Source of the DNA: JAYKJB01 sp035284745 [NCBI: Candidatus Sericytochromatia bacterium] | GTDB lineage: Bacteria; Cyanobacteriota; Sericytochromatia; S15B-MN24 | DNA: 64,000 nucleotides | Assembly: GCA_035284745.1 (NCBI GenBank) | Contig: JAYKIL010000024.1 | Coordinates: 62,001-126,000 of the forward strand | Reading direction: 5' to 3' | Shown: positions 1 through 8,212 of the stretch, piece after piece | How the letters are laid out: each line of letters opens with the position of its first letter | Position numbering within the stretch: position 1 is the stretch's first letter | Translations under genes and position numbers: made by a program | The notes under the pieces: generated by a model | Seen by the model: only the letters and a program-made list of their open reading frames with translations | Told to the model about the DNA's origin: nothing | Database searches by the model: none

Positions 1-75
1 CAGTATGTGGAACGCCACGGATTCGACAAATTTCTCCACTTGCTCAGCCATGCCCGCGATTTCCCCTGGTTTTGA
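1..75 (+). CDS. C-terminal tail of an unidentified protein (5' truncated)
   Basis: An open frame runs in from the left edge for 24 codons and stops with TGA just before a 115-base gap to flhA. The peptide ends in HARDFPWF and is rich in His and aromatic residues. It does not look like the C-terminus of FlhB, the usual neighbour of flhA, but too little is present to assign a family. The reading frame itself could be chance, so confidence is moderate. Confidence 0.45.
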   Translation, partial: QYVERHGFDKFLHLLSHARDFPWF

Positions 76-190
76 ACGTATGGCCTGTGACGGTGTTTAT
101 TGCTCACAGCCCTGGGCGCGTTTCCGTGTTATGTTCACCCAACGGATGTTTGTTCCGTAACCTACGTGCGCGTGAGGGTATACCGACACC

Positions 191-2284
191 ATGGCCGCTA
201 ACTTGTCCCCGGCTCCTCAAGCGGGGTTGATAGACTTCCTTCGCTCGGGTGACTTTGTCTTGGCCGTCGCGATGGTGCTGGTTGTGGGGATGATGGTTGT
301 TCCCCTGCCCTCACCGTTGCTGGACCTGATGCTGGTCACCAACATCACGTTGGCGTTGACGATGTTGATGGTGAGTTTGTACGTTCAGCGGCCACTGGAA
401 TTCAGCACGTTTCCGTCGCTTCTGTTGATCCTGACCCTGTTTCGATTGGCGCTCAATGTGGCCACCACGCGGTTGGTTTTGTTGAATGCCGAGGCCGGTC
501 GGGTGATTGAGGCCTTCGGAAATTTCGTGGTCGGTGGCAATTATGCGGTGGGTGTCGTTATCTTCGCGATTCTGATCGTCATTCAGTTCATCGTCATCAC
601 GAGTGGTGCTGGAAGAATCTCTGAGGTCGCTGCCCGCTTTACCTTGGATGCGATGCCCGGTAAACAAATGGCGATTGACGCCGATCTGAACGCCGGCTTG
701 ATTACGGAAGCCGATGCCCGCCAGAGACGCAATGAGATTCAGCGAGAGAGCGACTTTTACGGCACGATGGACGGTGCCTCTAAGTTTGTGAGAGGCGATG
801 CCGTCGCTGGTATCGTCATTATCATCGTGAACATCATTGGTGGCTTGTCGATCGGTGTGCTTCAACGCGGTATGAGTCTGTCTGATGCAGCCTCCCGTTA
901 CACTTTGCTGACGGTGGGTGATGGTCTGGTCACGCAGATTCCTGCTTTGGTGATTTCAGTGGGCACCGGTATTTTGGTGTCGAAGGCCGCGACCCAGGCT
1001 TCCTTGGGGAATGAGATCGGCCAGCAGGTTTTGGGGGACCCAAGGGTCCTCGGGGCTGTTGCCCTGATGATGGGCATTTTGGGCTTAGTCCCCGGTTTAC
1101 CGAAACTGCCGTTTTTAAGTTTAGCGACCCTGGCAGGGGTCGCTGCGTATGTTTCCGCTCAATCGAAACAGCGAGCAGCCTTGGCCGCCGAAATGGCGAA
1201 CCTGGCGCCGGTTGAGGCAGCGGATGCTCCAAAGGGTCCTGAGGACGTTATGAATTTATTGTCGGTGGATCCGATGGAGCTTGAAATCGGCTACCGATTG
1301 ATTCCTTTGGTGGATGCAGCCCAGGGAGGTGACTTGCTGGAGCGAATCACGATGATTCGGCGCCAAACCGCGCTGAAACTGGGCGTTGTATTGCCGCCCA
1401 TTCGGGTGAGAGACAACTTGCAACTGAAACCAAAGGATTACCGCATTAATTTGCGGGGCATCGAGATTGCGCGCGGGGATATTCAGATTGATCACTTCCT
1501 GGCGATGAACGCAGGGATGGCAGCAGGACCGATTGAGGGAATTCCAACCAAAGAGCCCGTTTTCGGGCTTCCTGCGTATTGGATTCCTGAGTCGCGTCGC
1601 GAAGAGGCTGAAGTGATGGGCTATACGGTCTTCGACCCAAGTTCCGTGGTGGCGACCCATTTGACTGAAGTGGTGAAGCAGCACGCGGCGGACGTTTTGA
1701 CACGGCAGGATGTTCAATCTTTGTTGAATAATATCAAAACAGAGTATCCCGCAGTCGTAGAGGAACTGTACCCCGCCTTGATGTCCGCGGGCGAGATACA
1801 GCGGGTTCTGCAAAATTTGTTGCGAGAGCGTGTTTCAATTCGCGACCTCGTTCCGATTCTGGAGGCGCTGGCCAATTACGGTCGTTTGACCAAGGACATT
1901 GATACCCTTACCGAATACTCCCGGCAGGCCCTCGCGAGAGCCATTACCCATCAGTATGTTTCGCAGAATGGCACTTTGTCGGTTTTGACGTTGGATCCTG
2001 GCTTGGAACAGGTGCTGGCCGCGGCTGTCCAGCAGACGGACCAGGGCGCGTTTGTTGCTTTAGATCCTGGCGTCGCAGGAAGATTGCTCAAGAATTTGCA
2101 AGGTCAGGTGGAGCGCTTGATGAGTTCGGGACAACAGCCCGTGGTTTTGTGTTCAAGCAAGGTCCGCCTGGTGTTCCGCCGTCTGATCGAACGGAAATAC
2201 CCGCAAGTGGCGGTGTTGGCTTACAACGAGATTGTGCCGACCCATACCGAGGTTCAGGCTTTAGGGACCCTTTCGGTGAGCTAG
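191..2284 (+). CDS. flhA: Flagellar biosynthesis protein FlhA
   Basis: FlhA is the large inner-membrane component of the flagellar type III export gate. Its cytoplasmic domain docks chaperone-substrate complexes and selects export order. The 697-residue product has the usual length. Residues 1-325 hold about eight hydrophobic helices. The cytoplasmic loop near residues 149-169 carries the FHIPEP-family signature (RFTLDAMPGKQMAIDADLNAG region). The soluble C-terminal half ends in the conserved RKYPQVAVLAYNEI segment. ATG start with a GAGGG motif about 10 bases upstream. Normally flhA follows flhB and precedes flhF; here it heads a hook and C-ring cluster instead, while flhF lies 25 kb away on the other strand. 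Confidence 0.97.
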   Translation: MAANLSPAPQAGLIDFLRSGDFVLAVAMVLVVGMMVVPLPSPLLDLMLVTNITLALTMLMVSLYVQRPLEFSTFPSLLLILTLFRLALNVATTRLVLLNAEAGRVIEAFGNFVVGGNYAVGVVIFAILIVIQFIVITSGAGRISEVAARFTLDAMPGKQMAIDADLNAGLITEADARQRRNEIQRESDFYGTMDGASKFVRGDAVAGIVIIIVNIIGGLSIGVLQRGMSLSDAASRYTLLTVGDGLVTQIPALVISVGTGILVSKAATQASLGNEIGQQVLGDPRVLGAVALMMGILGLVPGLPKLPFLSLATLAGVAAYVSAQSKQRAALAAEMANLAPVEAADAPKGPEDVMNLLSVDPMELEIGYRLIPLVDAAQGGDLLERITMIRRQTALKLGVVLPPIRVRDNLQLKPKDYRINLRGIEIARGDIQIDHFLAMNAGMAAGPIEGIPTKEPVFGLPAYWIPESRREEAEVMGYTVFDPSSVVATHLTEVVKQHAADVLTRQDVQSLLNNIKTEYPAVVEELYPALMSAGEIQRVLQNLLRERVSIRDLVPILEALANYGRLTKDIDTLTEYSRQALARAITHQYVSQNGTLSVLTLDPGLEQVLAAAVQQTDQGAFVALDPGVAGRLLKNLQGQVERLMSSGQQPVVLCSSKVRLVFRRLIERKYPQVAVLAYNEIVPTHTEVQALGTLSVS

Positions 2285-2445
2285 CTTCGGGCATCTTTCC
2301 GTCTCGGATGGCCTTCGGGATGCCCAAAACGCACGCTTGGTCTGCATATGGCGAGTTTGATCACAGTAAAAAAGGCGTGAGATCAGTATGATCGGCGGGT
2401 ACACATGCGCCACGGGCTGAGGCTGGGTGCGCAGGGAGGTGGTTT

Positions 2446-2856
2446 GTGAATATGTATGCCTTGCAATCGATTGTCCCAACGCCTCCGCCCTCGTTGCGCG
2501 GGGCGTTTCGCGAAGACGAAAAGCCCGAGGAAGACTTTATTCGTCTGATGGTCGCGCAATTGCAGAATCAAGACCCGGAAAAGCCGATGGATGGCACGGC
2601 CCTCATCACGCAATTGATGCAGATGAATGCCGCCATTGCGACCAACCGGGTCAGTTGGTTGACCACGGAGAATCACCTGATTTCGACCGCTGCTTCGATG
2701 CTGGGGCGGCAGGTGAAAGTTCGTGATCCTCAGACGGGAGCCGTCGTGACAGGGCGTGTCGAGAGCGTGGATTACAACGAGGCGCGCCCGGTGTTGGAGA
2801 TGAACGGGCAACGTTTCCCCGTTGAGCACGTGGTACAGGTGATGAGCCCCGTTTGA
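2446..2856 (+). CDS. flgD: Flagellar hook-capping protein FlgD (short form)
   Basis: FlgD forms the scaffold cap on which hook subunits assemble. The 135-residue product keeps the diagnostic N-terminal block (FIRLMVAQLQNQDPEKPMD, residues about 31-49) followed by TALITQLMQMNA. The C-terminal part (GRQVKVRDPQTG...VEHVVQVM) corresponds to the small beta domain seen in short FlgD proteins; the FlgD Ig and Tudor-like domains of larger homologues are absent. The GTG start lies 5 bases after a strong GGAGGT; an ATG two codons later is the alternative. The next gene is the hook protein, as expected functionally. Confidence 0.9.
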   Translation: MNMYALQSIVPTPPPSLRGAFREDEKPEEDFIRLMVAQLQNQDPEKPMDGTALITQLMQMNAAIATNRVSWLTTENHLISTAASMLGRQVKVRDPQTGAVVTGRVESVDYNEARPVLEMNGQRFPVEHVVQVMSPV

Positions 2857-2911
2857 GCTCTGATTTTCCGTTTTCGGCCGTTTATAGGCAACTCGTGGAG
2901 AGGCGCATTTT

Positions 2912-3925
2912 ATGACCAGTCAAATTCACACCGCCGTGTTCAATACGATTGGCGCTGTAGACCAGTGGATGAAGGTCATCGGTAACAACGTCACAGGCTC
3001 GGTGGTGACCGGATTCAAAGGGTCCAAACTGGAGTTTGGTGAAGTTTTGAATCAGCAAATGCGAGGTTCTGCGAGGGCTTCAGACGGCTATGGTTCAGTC
3101 AACGCTATCCAGCGGGCTGACTCTGGGGTCTACGTGAAGGGGACCTCCACAGACTTTCGGCAAGGCAGCATCGTGCAGACGGCCAATCCGCTCAATTTGG
3201 CCATCGACGGAGATGCGTTCTTTGTTCTTTCGCGCAGACCGGTGCCCACGACGATTGAGGACCTTGTCTTTACGCGAGACGGAGACTTCAATATGGAGTT
3301 CATTCGGGGCGATCTCCCTGGCACGGGAACGTGGCGTCTGGTGAACAAAGAAGGCATGTTTGTGATGGGCTACAACACGCCCGTCGATCCCAATGTGCGA
3401 CCTTTGGGGGTTCCTCCCGAGGAGAATCAAGGAACTGACCTGTCCGCCTTTACGACGGTGGCTACCAATGGTGCCAACGCTCCTTTGAATGTTGGGTTGC
3501 AGGGCCTGCAACTTGACTTGGTGAGAAACCCGGATGCAGCGGGGAATTTAAGTTTTGACAGCAGGGGGTTGCTGATGTTAAACGGCGGAGCCCCCCGGGA
3601 TCTGGCGAATAACGAAGCGAATGTTCACGTTGCTTTGGCGAAATTTGCAAACACCCAGGGTTTGATTCGGGATGCCGGGGGTGCGTATTTCCGCTATCAC
3701 GATGTGGCGGGCCAAATTTTTTCCGGCACCGCCGGCAACGACACCCAAGGTCGGGTCGTGGGGGGGAGCAACCAACTGCGGGCGGGTGCCCTTGAGAACT
3801 CCAATACCAGCATCAACACCACCCTGCCTGAAATCACGTTGGCTCAAAAATCTTTCTCCGCCACCAGCAAGCTGATTTCCGTAGGCAATACGATTATCGA
3901 TGATGTGAACAACCTGATTCGATAA
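2912..3925 (+). CDS. flgE: Flagellar hook protein, FlgE-like (compact, diverged)
   Basis: Member of the FlgE/F/G rod-hook family, building the extracellular hook that joins the rod to the filament. The 337-residue protein has the family core NPLNLAIDGDAFFVL and TRDGDFN. The N-terminal motif that usually reads ANNxANxNTxGFK is altered to GNNVTGSVVTGFKGSK, and the C-terminal coil reads AQKSFSATSKLISVGNTIIDDVNNL. At 337 residues it is at the short end for FlgE, so the variable outer domain is small. ATG start with GGAGAG about 9 bases upstream. It follows flgD by 55 bases. FlgE is favoured over FlgF or FlgG because both of those are present elsewhere in this window. Confidence 0.85.
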   Translation: MTSQIHTAVFNTIGAVDQWMKVIGNNVTGSVVTGFKGSKLEFGEVLNQQMRGSARASDGYGSVNAIQRADSGVYVKGTSTDFRQGSIVQTANPLNLAIDGDAFFVLSRRPVPTTIEDLVFTRDGDFNMEFIRGDLPGTGTWRLVNKEGMFVMGYNTPVDPNVRPLGVPPEENQGTDLSAFTTVATNGANAPLNVGLQGLQLDLVRNPDAAGNLSFDSRGLLMLNGGAPRDLANNEANVHVALAKFANTQGLIRDAGGAYFRYHDVAGQIFSGTAGNDTQGRVVGGSNQLRAGALENSNTSINTTLPEITLAQKSFSATSKLISVGNTIIDDVNNLIR

Positions 3926-3981
3926 GCTTCTTATTGAGCTTTCCGCCTGAGGGCTGCCTGCTTCAGCCGCTTTTCACGCGT

Positions 3982-3993
3982 ATCTGGTAAAAT
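3982..3993 (+). promoter_or_regulatory. Possible extended -10 promoter upstream of the first SpoA gene
   Basis: TGG followed directly by TAAAAT (3988-3993) resembles an extended -10 element. No convincing -35 box lies 16-18 bases upstream. It would allow expression of the SpoA-fliN-fliOPQR block independently of flhA-flgD-flgE. Confidence 0.28.
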
Positions 3994-4009
3994 CCTGAGC
4001 ACAGAGCGC

Positions 4010-4957
4010 GTGATCAGGGAGAGCATTTCATTGTCCGAGGCCGACTTCGGTTTTTCGGCTGGCGCCAGTGGCTCAGTGCCTCAGGCCCGAGGAGACGACG
4101 CTGTCATCACGACGGCGTCAGGTGGCAATTCGCTGGAGTTACGGGGTGTGTATTACTTGCACGCCGCGATGGCGGAGCGAATGGCGCAGATTCAAGATGA
4201 CTATTTTGTATTTCCTCAGACAGCCTGGCAGGTGACGGCGGTTGAGGTCTCCACATTCAAGAGATTGGATGACGCGTTCGGACAGAATGCGTGGTGGGGG
4301 GTTATTGACTTCGCCGAGCAGCAGGGTGGGGCTTTCGCGTTTGCCGACCTGTCCGCGATCACGCTGGTGTCGGGGGTTGATCCTGAGCAAATGCTCGATG
4401 ATGCCGGTGCGCAGCAGGTTGAACAGTGGTTTTTACATCTGGGGGCCGTATTTATGGATTGTTGGGCGGAGCTCGCTCAATTTGATGTACAAATGTATCC
4501 CAGCTCGGCGCCGCCGTCGCTTTTGGAACTGCAAGACATGTTCCCGGGGTTGAATTTGAACACCCCCATGCTGATGACATCCTTTCGAGTGATTCAGCCG
4601 GGGCAGTCGCAAACAGCCCGCGTCGTGCTCGCGTTGCCGCAGGCTTACCTTTTGGAACTGGTGCCTAGTCTTCGCGCCATTGGGGAATTGACAACCGGAA
4701 GTCATGACACCACGCACTTTTATGAGCGTCTGGCGCACATTGAAGAGGTGCCGGTTCCTGTGTCAGTTCAATTGGGCCGCGTGACGCTCTCTGTCGGTGA
4801 ACTTCAGGGGATTGAGCCGGGAGACGTACTGGCATTGGATACGGCGTTGGGGGATCCACTCCGCGTACAAGTGGGGTCTTTGGAGTTATCGGGGAAACCG
4901 GGAACCACCCCTGACGGGCGACGCTTGGCTGTGCAACTTTTGGGGAATTCGCAATGA
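4010..4957 (+). CDS. SpoA-domain flagellar switch-like protein (FliM/FliY-type candidate)
   Basis: Residues about 243-312 form a SpoA (FliM/FliN C-terminal) domain: EVPVPVSVQLGRVTLSVGEL, then LQGIEPGDVLALD and LRVQVGSLEL. Such domains make the C-ring of the flagellar motor, where CheY-P binds and torque direction is set. The N-terminal 240 residues are acidic and only loosely resemble the CheC-like middle domain of FliM or FliY; I do not see the EIDALL motif of FliM. Two more SpoA genes follow. The GTG at 4010 gives the longest form; a TTG at 4031 has a better ribosome site (AGGGAG, 9 bases upstream). The stop overlaps the next ATG (ATGA), implying translational coupling. Confidence 0.75.
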   Translation: MIRESISLSEADFGFSAGASGSVPQARGDDAVITTASGGNSLELRGVYYLHAAMAERMAQIQDDYFVFPQTAWQVTAVEVSTFKRLDDAFGQNAWWGVIDFAEQQGGAFAFADLSAITLVSGVDPEQMLDDAGAQQVEQWFLHLGAVFMDCWAELAQFDVQMYPSSAPPSLLELQDMFPGLNLNTPMLMTSFRVIQPGQSQTARVVLALPQAYLLELVPSLRAIGELTTGSHDTTHFYERLAHIEEVPVPVSVQLGRVTLSVGELQGIEPGDVLALDTALGDPLRVQVGSLELSGKPGTTPDGRRLAVQLLGNSQ

Positions 4958-6378
4958 GCGTCACTATGCCCGAGTCCGTCGCCCTGCGCCGGCCTGCAGC
5001 GCCTCACATTAACTTTTGGGCAACGCGCTTTTTCCTCGCAATAGGCATTTTTCCCCTGGGCATGTTGCTGCAGTTTTGGTTTCGAAGTGGTACCGGGTTA
5101 AACCCAGTATTGGTCGGCTTCTTGATGTCTGCCGTGGCGAGTTTTGCCATCGCGGTGAACTATTATTTTTTTTATCAGCAACGTCGTCCACGAAGCGCCC
5201 TGATTCCGCCCGCATTTTGGAAAGTGGCCCTCATCGCTGGAATTCTGGTTCCGGTTGGGGCCTACAATATGCTGGCGACCTCCGTGGGCATTGGCTTGAC
5301 TTTGTCGCCAGGCCCCCGCATCGAGGCGTCACAGTTACCTTCGGTGGTCGCTCGAGTGATAGGTGCTACGGTGACTCCGGGGGCTGTGAGTCCACCAAAA
5401 TTTCAACCGCGTCGACGCCTCCCAATGAGTGGAGAGCGCTGGTACAAGCAGTTTCCCTACTTGAACGGGGCGCTTTGGGGGGCACTCGGCTATGCGCTGC
5501 CTTTCGCGTTCCTGGGAGGATGTCTTGGGTTTCTGCGCCGCGAGGTCTTGGACCCCCGAGATGATCACATTGGAGATACCTTGGGGGGGGCATTCGTTCG
5601 TGGTGCTGTGGGCCTGTATTACGGAATGGCGATCGGGTTTTTACTGGGCGTCATTATGATTTTTGTATTGCGCAGCATGTTTCCGCTGCCTTCGAGGCTG
5701 ACCCCGGACACCGTCAAACACTTCTTGTTCACGCTGGGCGCCGCCACGCATCCGAATTTAGCTTTTTCCTATGCTTTTTCCGTGGGAAGTTTTTTAGCGG
5801 GTGGACTGGCCCTCGTGATGCCAAACGCGGATTGGACGGGCTTTTTGTCGGACCCCAAGGCGCCGGAATTGACCCGCCCTGTGGAAATAGCGGTTCCCGC
5901 AATACCGACGGTCCCTCAGGATACTTTCGATATTGGCGCTGTCCGCGAGGAGAGCCAGGCACTGTTGAAGCAATTTCAATTTGAAACACAGCGTCTTCTT
6001 GAGGGGCCAGAGTGGCACTACGAGCGTTACAACCTTCCACCTTTGGGGGCGCCGGGCCAGCGTTTGGAGCCTGAAGCCACACAGGTCGTCTCTTCCCGAA
6101 CTCCTGTTGAGGAGGATGCGCCCACAGTGCTTGGGAGTCTCAGCAGTGTCTATGTGCCTATTGTCGCCGAGTTGGGCAAATTGGAAATGCCAGTGGCTGA
6201 TTGGTTGGGTTTGGCCGAAGGCGTGATCCTTGAGTTGCCGAAATCAGCGAATGGTGAACTCGAAGTGACCATTTCGGGTAAGCCAGCCGGAAAGGCTCTG
6301 CCTTTGACAGTAAACGGTTACAAGGCGGTCAAATTGGTGGGGTTGCGCCAACCCGTTGAGCAGTTGGTAAAGAGTTAA
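4954..6378 (+). CDS. Polytopic membrane protein with C-terminal SpoA (FliN-like) domain
   Basis: Unusual fusion of 474 residues. Six hydrophobic segments are visible at about residues 19-43, 49-74, 86-116, 170-194, 211-243 and 269-290. A linker of roughly 100 residues with Pro-rich stretches leads to a SpoA domain at about 398-465 (VPIVAELGKLEMPVADWLGL, then GVILELP, KALPLTVNGYKAVKLVGL). SpoA proteins are normally soluble C-ring or type III sorting-platform parts; fusion to a multi-helix membrane domain is not an architecture I recognise. The gene overlaps its upstream SpoA neighbour by 4 bases and precedes fliN by 10. I infer a membrane anchor or gate for the C-ring; no established name. Confidence 0.8.
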   Translation: MSVTMPESVALRRPAAPHINFWATRFFLAIGIFPLGMLLQFWFRSGTGLNPVLVGFLMSAVASFAIAVNYYFFYQQRRPRSALIPPAFWKVALIAGILVPVGAYNMLATSVGIGLTLSPGPRIEASQLPSVVARVIGATVTPGAVSPPKFQPRRRLPMSGERWYKQFPYLNGALWGALGYALPFAFLGGCLGFLRREVLDPRDDHIGDTLGGAFVRGAVGLYYGMAIGFLLGVIMIFVLRSMFPLPSRLTPDTVKHFLFTLGAATHPNLAFSYAFSVGSFLAGGLALVMPNADWTGFLSDPKAPELTRPVEIAVPAIPTVPQDTFDIGAVREESQALLKQFQFETQRLLEGPEWHYERYNLPPLGAPGQRLEPEATQVVSSRTPVEEDAPTVLGSLSSVYVPIVAELGKLEMPVADWLGLAEGVILELPKSANGELEVTISGKPAGKALPLTVNGYKAVKLVGLRQPVEQLVKS

Positions 6379-6388
6379 TGAGGTCACA

Positions 6389-6718
6389 ATGACCAATCGT
6401 CAAACAGTCAGTGCGGTCCGTTTTGCCCCCCTTTCGGGCGGAGGGATTGATACAGAACCAAATTATGAGCTTTTGCGCGATCTCAAACTTGAGGTGTTGG
6501 TTGAATTGGGCCGCACCAGCATTCCCCTTCGCCAGGTTCTTCAATTGGGTGAGGGTACCATCATCGAGCTGGAGCAGTTGGCAGGGGAAGCGGTCAACTT
6601 GACGGTGGCCGGAAAAATCGTCGCCCAGGGCGAGGTCGTTGTCATAGGCACCAGTTTTGGCATCAAGGTCACCCAGGTTTTTCACCGTGAGTTGCAGGGA
6701 ATGGTCAGCGATGCCTAG
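6389..6718 (+). CDS. fliN: Flagellar motor switch protein FliN
   Basis: FliN lines the bottom of the C-ring and binds the export ATPase regulator FliH. The 109-residue product is the normal length. It contains the classic SpoA core: LRDLKLEVLVELGRTSIPLR, VLQLGEGTIIELEQLAGEAV, and a GEVVVIGTSFGIKVTQV end. ATG start follows GAGGT in the short gap after the membrane SpoA gene. The 3' end overlaps the start of fliO by 8 bases. It is the third SpoA domain in a row, and the only one with a textbook FliN sequence. Confidence 0.94.
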   Translation: MTNRQTVSAVRFAPLSGGGIDTEPNYELLRDLKLEVLVELGRTSIPLRQVLQLGEGTIIELEQLAGEAVNLTVAGKIVAQGEVVVIGTSFGIKVTQVFHRELQGMVSDA

Positions 6719-7136
6719 TGTTCCGGTGGTCGAAATCAGTCCCTCAACCCTCTTTTCGCCTCTCCCCTTGAACGTTGCTTCGCCCGAGGCGGTCCTTGCA
6801 ACCGCTCCGGAACTTCCTCTGGGCACTTACTTGGTGCAGTTTTTCCTCCTGACGGGCATTGTCCTGGTTTTGGGGATCTTTTTGTTGCGCTACCTGCGTG
6901 ATAGATTGCCCGGCCTGGCCTTGCCGTCTGGTGGTAGTAGAAATCTGCGCGTGGTCGAGCGGGTGGCCCTTGATCCGCAACGCAGCGCCTATATCTTGGC
7001 CGCTGGTCAGCGTCAGTGGTTGCTTGTGTCTTCGGGAGACCGTGTGACAACGGTTGCAGAACTCGGACGTCATGACTTGACCCCGGACTTTCCGAGCGCG
7101 GTTGAAAAGGAAAGCACGCAGCGTGAGAAGGTTTAA
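6711..7136 (+). CDS. fliO: Flagellar biosynthesis protein FliO
   Basis: FliO helps assemble the FliP ring of the export gate. The 141-residue product has a single transmembrane helix (LVQFFLLTGIVLVLGIFLL, about residues 38-56) and a short cytoplasmic domain with LRVVERVALDPQRSAYILAAG, the typical FliO core. I chose the ATG at 6711, overlapping the fliN stop, because the longer frame would add an 18-residue run with no FliO character. Placed between fliN and fliP as in most flagellar operons. Confidence 0.88.
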   Translation: MPSVPVVEISPSTLFSPLPLNVASPEAVLATAPELPLGTYLVQFFLLTGIVLVLGIFLLRYLRDRLPGLALPSGGSRNLRVVERVALDPQRSAYILAAGQRQWLLVSSGDRVTTVAELGRHDLTPDFPSAVEKESTQREKV

Positions 7137-7137
7137 C

Positions 7138-7917
7138 GTGATCCATTGGAGCACTTTGCTCGTGGGTGTCTTGGTTCTGTGGATGGGCCTGGACGCTGCG
7201 GCGTGGTCGCAAACAACTCCCATCACTCCGCCCGACGTCAAGACGTTGTTTAACAGCATTGATCTGAAGGCCCCCTTGCAGTCGCCCGGCTTCTCGACGC
7301 CGATTCAAATTATGTTTTTGCTGGGTGCTTTGACGTTGCTGCCCTTTATCTTTATCGCGACGACCCCGTTTATTCGAATTGTGGTTGTGCTGGCTTTTTT
7401 AAAGCAGGCGACGGGCCTGCAAAACGTGCCCCCAGGGCAGGTTATCATTGGTTTGGCGCTGTTTCTGAGCATGTATGTCATGGCCCCGACGTGGGAGCGC
7501 GTGAATCAGGAGGCGGTGCTGCCTTATTTGAACAATCGAATTTCTCAGCAGCAAGCGTTAGAACGGGGCATTGTTCCCGTGCAGGCGTTTATGATCCGCC
7601 AGGTGAAGCAACAGGAGTTGTCTTTCTTCTTGCGGCTCGCGAAGCAACCCGATCCCCGCACGCCTGCTGATGTGCCCTTTCACGTGGTGGCACCGGCATT
7701 TATGCTCAGCGAGGTGGCGACGGGTTTCAAAATAGGCTTTATCGTTTATTTGCCGTTCATTGTGGTTGACTTGGTCATCACGAACGTCATTATGGCGCTT
7801 GGTATGCAGCAATTGCAGACTCAAATGTTGGCTCCGCCGTTCAAGGTGATGCTGTTTTCACTGGCCAATGGCTGGCAACTTTTGGTGGAGTCTCTCGTCC
7901 GCAGTTTTCGAATGTGA
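7138..7917 (+). CDS. fliP: Flagellar export gate protein FliP
   Basis: FliP subunits form the pentameric core of the export gate. The 259-residue product starts with a cleavable-looking signal segment, then four hydrophobic helices. The FliP signatures IRIVVVLAFLKQATGLQNVP and FMLSEVATGFKIGFIVYLPF are intact. I chose the GTG at 7138 because AGAAGG sits 6 bases upstream and the signal sequence begins there. A TTG at 7102 would give a longer, charged leader overlapping fliO. Followed by fliQ after 15 bases. Confidence 0.95.
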   Translation: MIHWSTLLVGVLVLWMGLDAAAWSQTTPITPPDVKTLFNSIDLKAPLQSPGFSTPIQIMFLLGALTLLPFIFIATTPFIRIVVVLAFLKQATGLQNVPPGQVIIGLALFLSMYVMAPTWERVNQEAVLPYLNNRISQQQALERGIVPVQAFMIRQVKQQELSFFLRLAKQPDPRTPADVPFHVVAPAFMLSEVATGFKIGFIVYLPFIVVDLVITNVIMALGMQQLQTQMLAPPFKVMLFSLANGWQLLVESLVRSFRM

Positions 7918-7932
7918 CGGGACGGCTGACGC

Positions 7933-8202
7933 GTGACCACCGGTTTAATCATTACCCTTTTGACTCAGGCGGTCGCTCTCGTCCTGCTGATCTCGGCCCC
8001 GATGCTGTTAACCGGCTTGCTGGTCGGATTTGTGGTCGCACTTTTACAGACTGTGACCTCAATACAGGAGCAGACATTGTCTTTCGTTCCCAAAGCGGTG
8101 GCTGTTTTGTTGGTCCTGATTTTTGTGGCCCCTTGGATCATTAATCTGTCCGTGAACTTCGTACAACACCTTTTGGCCCAAATCCCGATTTTGGCGAATT
8201 GA
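7933..8202 (+). CDS. fliQ: Flagellar export gate protein FliQ
   Basis: FliQ wraps around the FliP-FliR core of the export gate. At 89 residues it has the normal length and two long hydrophobic helices forming a hairpin. Family residues are visible in ALLQTVTSIQEQTLSFVPK. GTG start, preceded by GACGG. Lies directly between fliP and fliR with minimal spacing, so it is almost certainly cotranscribed. Confidence 0.95.
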   Translation: MTTGLIITLLTQAVALVLLISAPMLLTGLLVGFVVALLQTVTSIQEQTLSFVPKAVAVLLVLIFVAPWIINLSVNFVQHLLAQIPILAN

Positions 8203-8212
8203 GGGTTTGCGG

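Noticed and set aside
85-109. CTGTGA...TCACAG inverted repeat before flhA, possible CRP-like site.
   Set aside because: The spacing is 13 bases instead of the 6 expected for a CRP/FNR-type site, and the arms are only 6 bases. Likely chance or a weak hairpin.
2289-2325. GGGCATC/GATGCCC inverted repeat after flhA as a terminator.
   Set aside because: The loop is 23 bases, the stem 7 bases and no T-tract follows, so it is not convincing.
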